Shown: positions 51,727-56,305 of the stretch, one piece after another
Layout of the letters: every line of letters begins with the position of its first letter
How positions within the stretch are numbered: position 1 is the stretch's first letter
DNA from: F1-120-MAGs118 sp013360535
Lineage (GTDB): Bacteria > Planctomycetota > UBA1135 > GCA-002686595
Direction: 5' to 3'
DNA: 56,305 nt
Assembly: GCA_026647215.1 (NCBI GenBank)
Contig: JAPKHC010000035.1
Span: 1 to 56,305, forward strand
Notes under the pieces: generated by a model
What the model saw: only the letters and a program-made list of their open reading frames with translations
Database searches by the model: none
Told to the model about the DNA's origin: nothing
Program-made: the position numbers and the translations under genes

Positions 51727-52797
51727 ATGAACAAGTTCGTCCTCGGCGCTCTGGCTCTCACGATGGCCACGACGCCTGCCCTCGCGACGGAAACCTCGTG
51801 GTCGACCACCGACCGCGACCTCGCGGGCCTCTCGACGTCCCTGACCCAGGGCGCCACCGGCGCCTCCGTGTCGGGCTTCCTCCGCGCCAGCTACAACTCG
51901 TCGAGCGACATCTCCGTCGGCGGCGATGACCTGGGCGGGTTCTCGATCGACGACGCCCAGATCTGGGTGAACGGCTCGGTCGGCGACTTCTCGGTCGTCG
52001 TTCAGGCCGAAGCCTCGTCCTCGATGAACACCCCGGAAAGCCTGAGCGCGGCCGGCGGCCTGAGCGTCCTCGACGCCTACGCCTCCTGGAAGGCCACCGA
52101 GCAGCTCAAGGTCCAGCTCGGCCAGTTCCGCCCCGCGTTCCTCGGCAGCTCGCTGCGCAACGAGAACAACCTGCTGTTCATCGGCCGGTCGTACCTCGGT
52201 GCGGAGTACGCCTTCCGTGACCAAGGCGTCCAGCTGAACGGCGCCTTCGGCATGCTGAACTTCGCCGTCTTCGCCCAGAACGGCAGCGACGGCGCGGCGA
52301 AGGAAATGGCCTACGGCTTCCGCGTCGAGGCGACCCCGATGGGCACCGCCTCGAACAACGAAGGCGTGCTCGGCGCCGCTGACAACGCCAGCCTGACGGT
52401 CGGCCTCGCGTACCTCACCAACGACGGTGCGGTCGCCGACGACATCAGCCTCGGCATCGACGCGGCCTTCACGATGGGCGTCTTCGGCGTCAGCGCCGAA
52501 ATCGTCGACCTCGACAAGGGCGCGACCCTCACCCTCCCCGGCGCGGTCGGCACCGTCTCCGACGCGACGCCGTTCAACGTCGCCGCCAGCTTCGCCGTGA
52601 TGCCCGACACCGTCGAGCTCGCGGTCCGCTACGAGGACTTCGACGACAGCGACAACACGACCGCCATCACCGTCGGCGCCAACTGGTACCTCCAGGGCCA
52701 CGCCGCCAAGTGGCAGGCCAACTACACGACCGTTGCCGCCGACACGTCGGCCAACGAGTTCGACCTGATCAAGATCGGCCTCACGGTCAGCATCTGA
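51727..52797 (+). CDS. Porin-like outer-membrane beta-barrel protein
   Basis: The protein has 356 residues. MNKFVLGALALTMATTPALATE is a signal peptide cut after ALA. The mature part consists of alternating beta-strands such as SVSGFLRASYNSSSDISVGG, DDAQIWVNGSVGDFSVVVQA and LKVQLGQFRPAFLGSSL, as in the OprP/OprO phosphate-selective porin type. It has low arginine and more serine, aspartate and glycine than its neighbours, typical of exported barrels. A strong terminator follows. The substrate preference cannot be told. Confidence 0.85.
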   Translation: MNKFVLGALALTMATTPALATETSWSTTDRDLAGLSTSLTQGATGASVSGFLRASYNSSSDISVGGDDLGGFSIDDAQIWVNGSVGDFSVVVQAEASSSMNTPESLSAAGGLSVLDAYASWKATEQLKVQLGQFRPAFLGSSLRNENNLLFIGRSYLGAEYAFRDQGVQLNGAFGMLNFAVFAQNGSDGAAKEMAYGFRVEATPMGTASNNEGVLGAADNASLTVGLAYLTNDGAVADDISLGIDAAFTMGVFGVSAEIVDLDKGATLTLPGAVGTVSDATPFNVAASFAVMPDTVELAVRYEDFDDSDNTTAITVGANWYLQGHAAKWQANYTTVAADTSANEFDLIKIGLTVSI

Positions 52798-52873
52798 TCT
52801 CCCGGAGTTCCGGAGACCGCTGCGCGCGCGTCGCGTAGCGAGCCCCGGAGCCTCCCGCGGTTCCAAACCAAGG

Positions 52874-52910
52874 AGCAGCCCCGCGCGCGTCGCGGGGCTG
52901 CTTCTTTTTG
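52874..52910 (+). terminator. Strong rho-independent terminator after the porin gene
   Basis: AGCAGCCCCGCG (52874-52885) pairs perfectly with CGCGGGGCTGCT (52891-52902) across a five-base loop, followed at once by TCTTTTTG. This is the clearest intrinsic terminator in the window and suggests that the porin mRNA is abundant. Confidence 0.9.
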
Positions 52911-52997
52911 TGCTCCAACGACTTCCGTGGAGCCCCCGACCGCGCGGGATTTCGCGGCAGCGTTCCGGGCCGGGCTCGACCTAGACTGCGCCCTCCC

Positions 52998-55135
<2,138 letters not shown>

Positions 55136-55139
<4 letters not shown>

Positions 55140-55630
55140 TGCTCGGGCTCGGGCGCTCCGGCGGTGCCGCCGGGGCGCATCGGCTTGCCCATCACGGCGC
55201 GGGTGCCGAACTTCAGGCGCTCCTCGATCTCGCGATCGAAGCGCGGATGGCGCGGCGTCGCCGCAAAGCCGCGGTGCTCGCTGCGACAGACGTAGCACAG
55301 CACGACGTTGGGAGCGAAGTGGTAGAGCAGCGCGTCGACCAGCGCCGCGACCCCGAGCGAAATGTAGTACGTGAAGGGCGCGAGCACGGCCGCGACGACG
55401 ACGATGGCGATGCCGACCGAGCGCGGGAAGTCCTTCTGCGTGTAGAGCTCGGGATGGCCGCAGGCGGCGCAGCCTTCGAGCCCACCCGTGGCGCCGACGC
55501 GCTCGGGATGCAGCTCGTGCAGGTCGCCGCAGTGCTGGCAGCGGATCGCGTCGGGCAGCGGCGCCTCGAGCGGCGTCGTCGACGAGGTCTCGTCGCCACG
55601 CGGGCAACGCAACGCGAGACGAGCGCTCAC
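55136..55630 (-). CDS. Hypothetical membrane protein with zinc-ribbon cysteines
   Basis: The protein has about 164 residues from the GTG at 55630. The N-terminal part has CQHCGDLHELHPERVG and GCAACGHPELYTQKDFPRSVG, a two-knuckle zinc ribbon. Two membrane helices follow (AIVVVAAVLAPFTYYI, LGVAALVDALLYHFAPNVVL), then a third pair CYVCRSEHRGFAATPRHPRFD and a basic tail. The start overlaps the stop of the upstream membrane gene (GTGA), so the two are coupled. It is convergent to the YyaL gene. I recognise no family. Confidence 0.7.
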
Positions 55631-56301
55631 AGCGGAACTCCGTAGATGTCCTGCAGGAACAGCGAGACCGCCGTGCCGATCAGCACGAGCACCGTCGACG
55701 CGTACAGGATGCCCGTGGCCGAGCGCGTGTTCTTGAACGACAGCGACTGCGCCGTCATCCAGCCGAAGACCAGCGGCATCACGACGCCGAGCAGCACGCG
55801 CGTGCCGATGTGAAACATCGGCCAGGGCCCGAACAGGTCGATGTCGCGGGCGAGCAGGCCCTGCTGGAACACGACCACGGTCCCGACGAGCGCCGCGAGC
55901 GACACCACCATCCAGACCATCGTCAGGCGGTTGAGGCGCACGAGCCACGCGACCTCCAGCGTCGGCACGGTCAGGTACCAGTGGCCGAACACCATCGCGA
56001 GCCCGACCGAACCGCCGACGAGGCCTGTGCAGAGCGCGGAGACGCTCGCCACCGTCCATTCGAAGCCGCCGCTGCCTATCGCGTGCTGGCGCAGCGAAAA
56101 CGCGACCGCCGCCGCGCAGGCGAGCGACGCGACGACCAGCGTGAGCTCACGCGTGCGCGCGCGCACGGGCCCCGAGTAGGCGAAGAACATGGCCGCGGAG
56201 CCGGCGCTCGCGAGCCGCACCGCATCCGTCCACGGCGCGTGGCCCAGACCCGGCTCGAGCGCGAAGGCCACAGCCAGCGGCACGAGCGCCGTCACGCCCA
56301 T
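55627..56301 (-). CDS. Polytopic membrane protein, possibly cut off by the right edge
   Basis: At least 224 residues are visible. The ATG at 56301 is only four bases from the window end and the frame is open to the edge, so the true start may lie outside. About seven membrane helices are seen. GLAMVFGHWYLTVPTLEVAWLV and WPMFHIGTRVLLGVVMPLVFGW each place a histidine in a helix, a possible heme or metal site. It ends by overlapping the next minus-strand gene. I do not recognise the family. Confidence 0.7.
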   Translation of the reverse strand: MGVTALVPLAVAFALEPGLGHAPWTDAVRLASAGSAAMFFAYSGPVRARTRELTLVVASLACAAAVAFSLRQHAIGSGGFEWTVASVSALCTGLVGGSVGLAMVFGHWYLTVPTLEVAWLVRLNRLTMVWMVVSLAALVGTVVVFQQGLLARDIDLFGPWPMFHIGTRVLLGVVMPLVFGWMTAQSLSFKNTRSATGILYASTVLVLIGTAVSLFLQDIYGVPL

Positions 56302-56305
56302 CAGC

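Overview
The window is high-GC bacterial chromosomal DNA packed with genes on both strands. No gene identifies the species. Several traits suggest a member of the Planctomycetota with very high GC: a Ser/Thr kinase with a long coiled-coil tail next to an FHA protein, many lipoproteins and secreted proteins, membrane-anchored squalene-cyclase-fold (prenyltransferase/squalene oxidase repeat) proteins, a sulfatase-TPR fusion, and a recurrent C-terminal module on secreted proteins. This placement is an inference. I saw no insertion sequence, prophage, CRISPR array or rRNA. The only RNA gene found is tRNA-Phe(GAA).

Layout. 1-6.5 kb: a minus-strand operon (kinase, two lipoproteins), a divergent FHA protein, and an atypical actin-fragmin-kinase-like protein. 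6.5-12 kb: a secreted repeat protein, an alternative sigma-70 factor with a long leader, and an acyl-CoA dehydrogenase. 12.1-15.5 kb: a 1151-residue Clp/ClpB-like double AAA+ protein with HEAT-like repeats at its N-terminus and a nearly complete but GGQ-less release-factor-2-like module at its C-terminus; this is the strongest novelty candidate. 15.5-21 kb: small accessory genes (MORN-like lipoprotein, DUF1801, DHFR-like reductase, methyltransferase), a dGTPase-like HD hydrolase, and a DUF433/DUF5615 toxin-antitoxin pair. 21-28.5 kb: a secreted CocE-like hydrolase divergent from a pentose-phosphate operon (tal-gnd-zwf-pgl) that runs into rnc.

28.6-36 kb: a DUF2167 membrane protein, a zinc-ribbon membrane protein, mfd, a YCII-like lipoprotein and a SurA-like foldase. 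36.3-45.4 kb: three paralogous squalene-cyclase-fold proteins. Two are anchored by a TonB-like N-terminal helix and one has become a lipoprotein. Between them lie a sulfatase-TPR lipoprotein and a tightly overlapping cassette of four membrane or lipoprotein genes of unknown function. 45.4-51.4 kb: translation-related genes (S1-domain protein, rpsT, a TPR protein, def, ribF, tRNA-Phe, DUF971, arfB). 51.4-56.3 kb: a porin with a strong terminator, a YyaL/DUF255 thioredoxin-fold protein that looks like a lipoprotein, and two overlapping membrane genes at the right edge.

Working together: zwf, pgl, gnd and tal give an oxidative pentose-phosphate route plus transaldolase. def, ArfB, the S1 protein, S20 and possibly the AAA+/RF2 fusion all act on or near the ribosome. 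The kinase and FHA genes look like a phosphorylation reader-writer pair. Start codons were chosen from Shine-Dalgarno fit, signal peptides and family N-termini; GTG starts and GTGA overlaps are common here.
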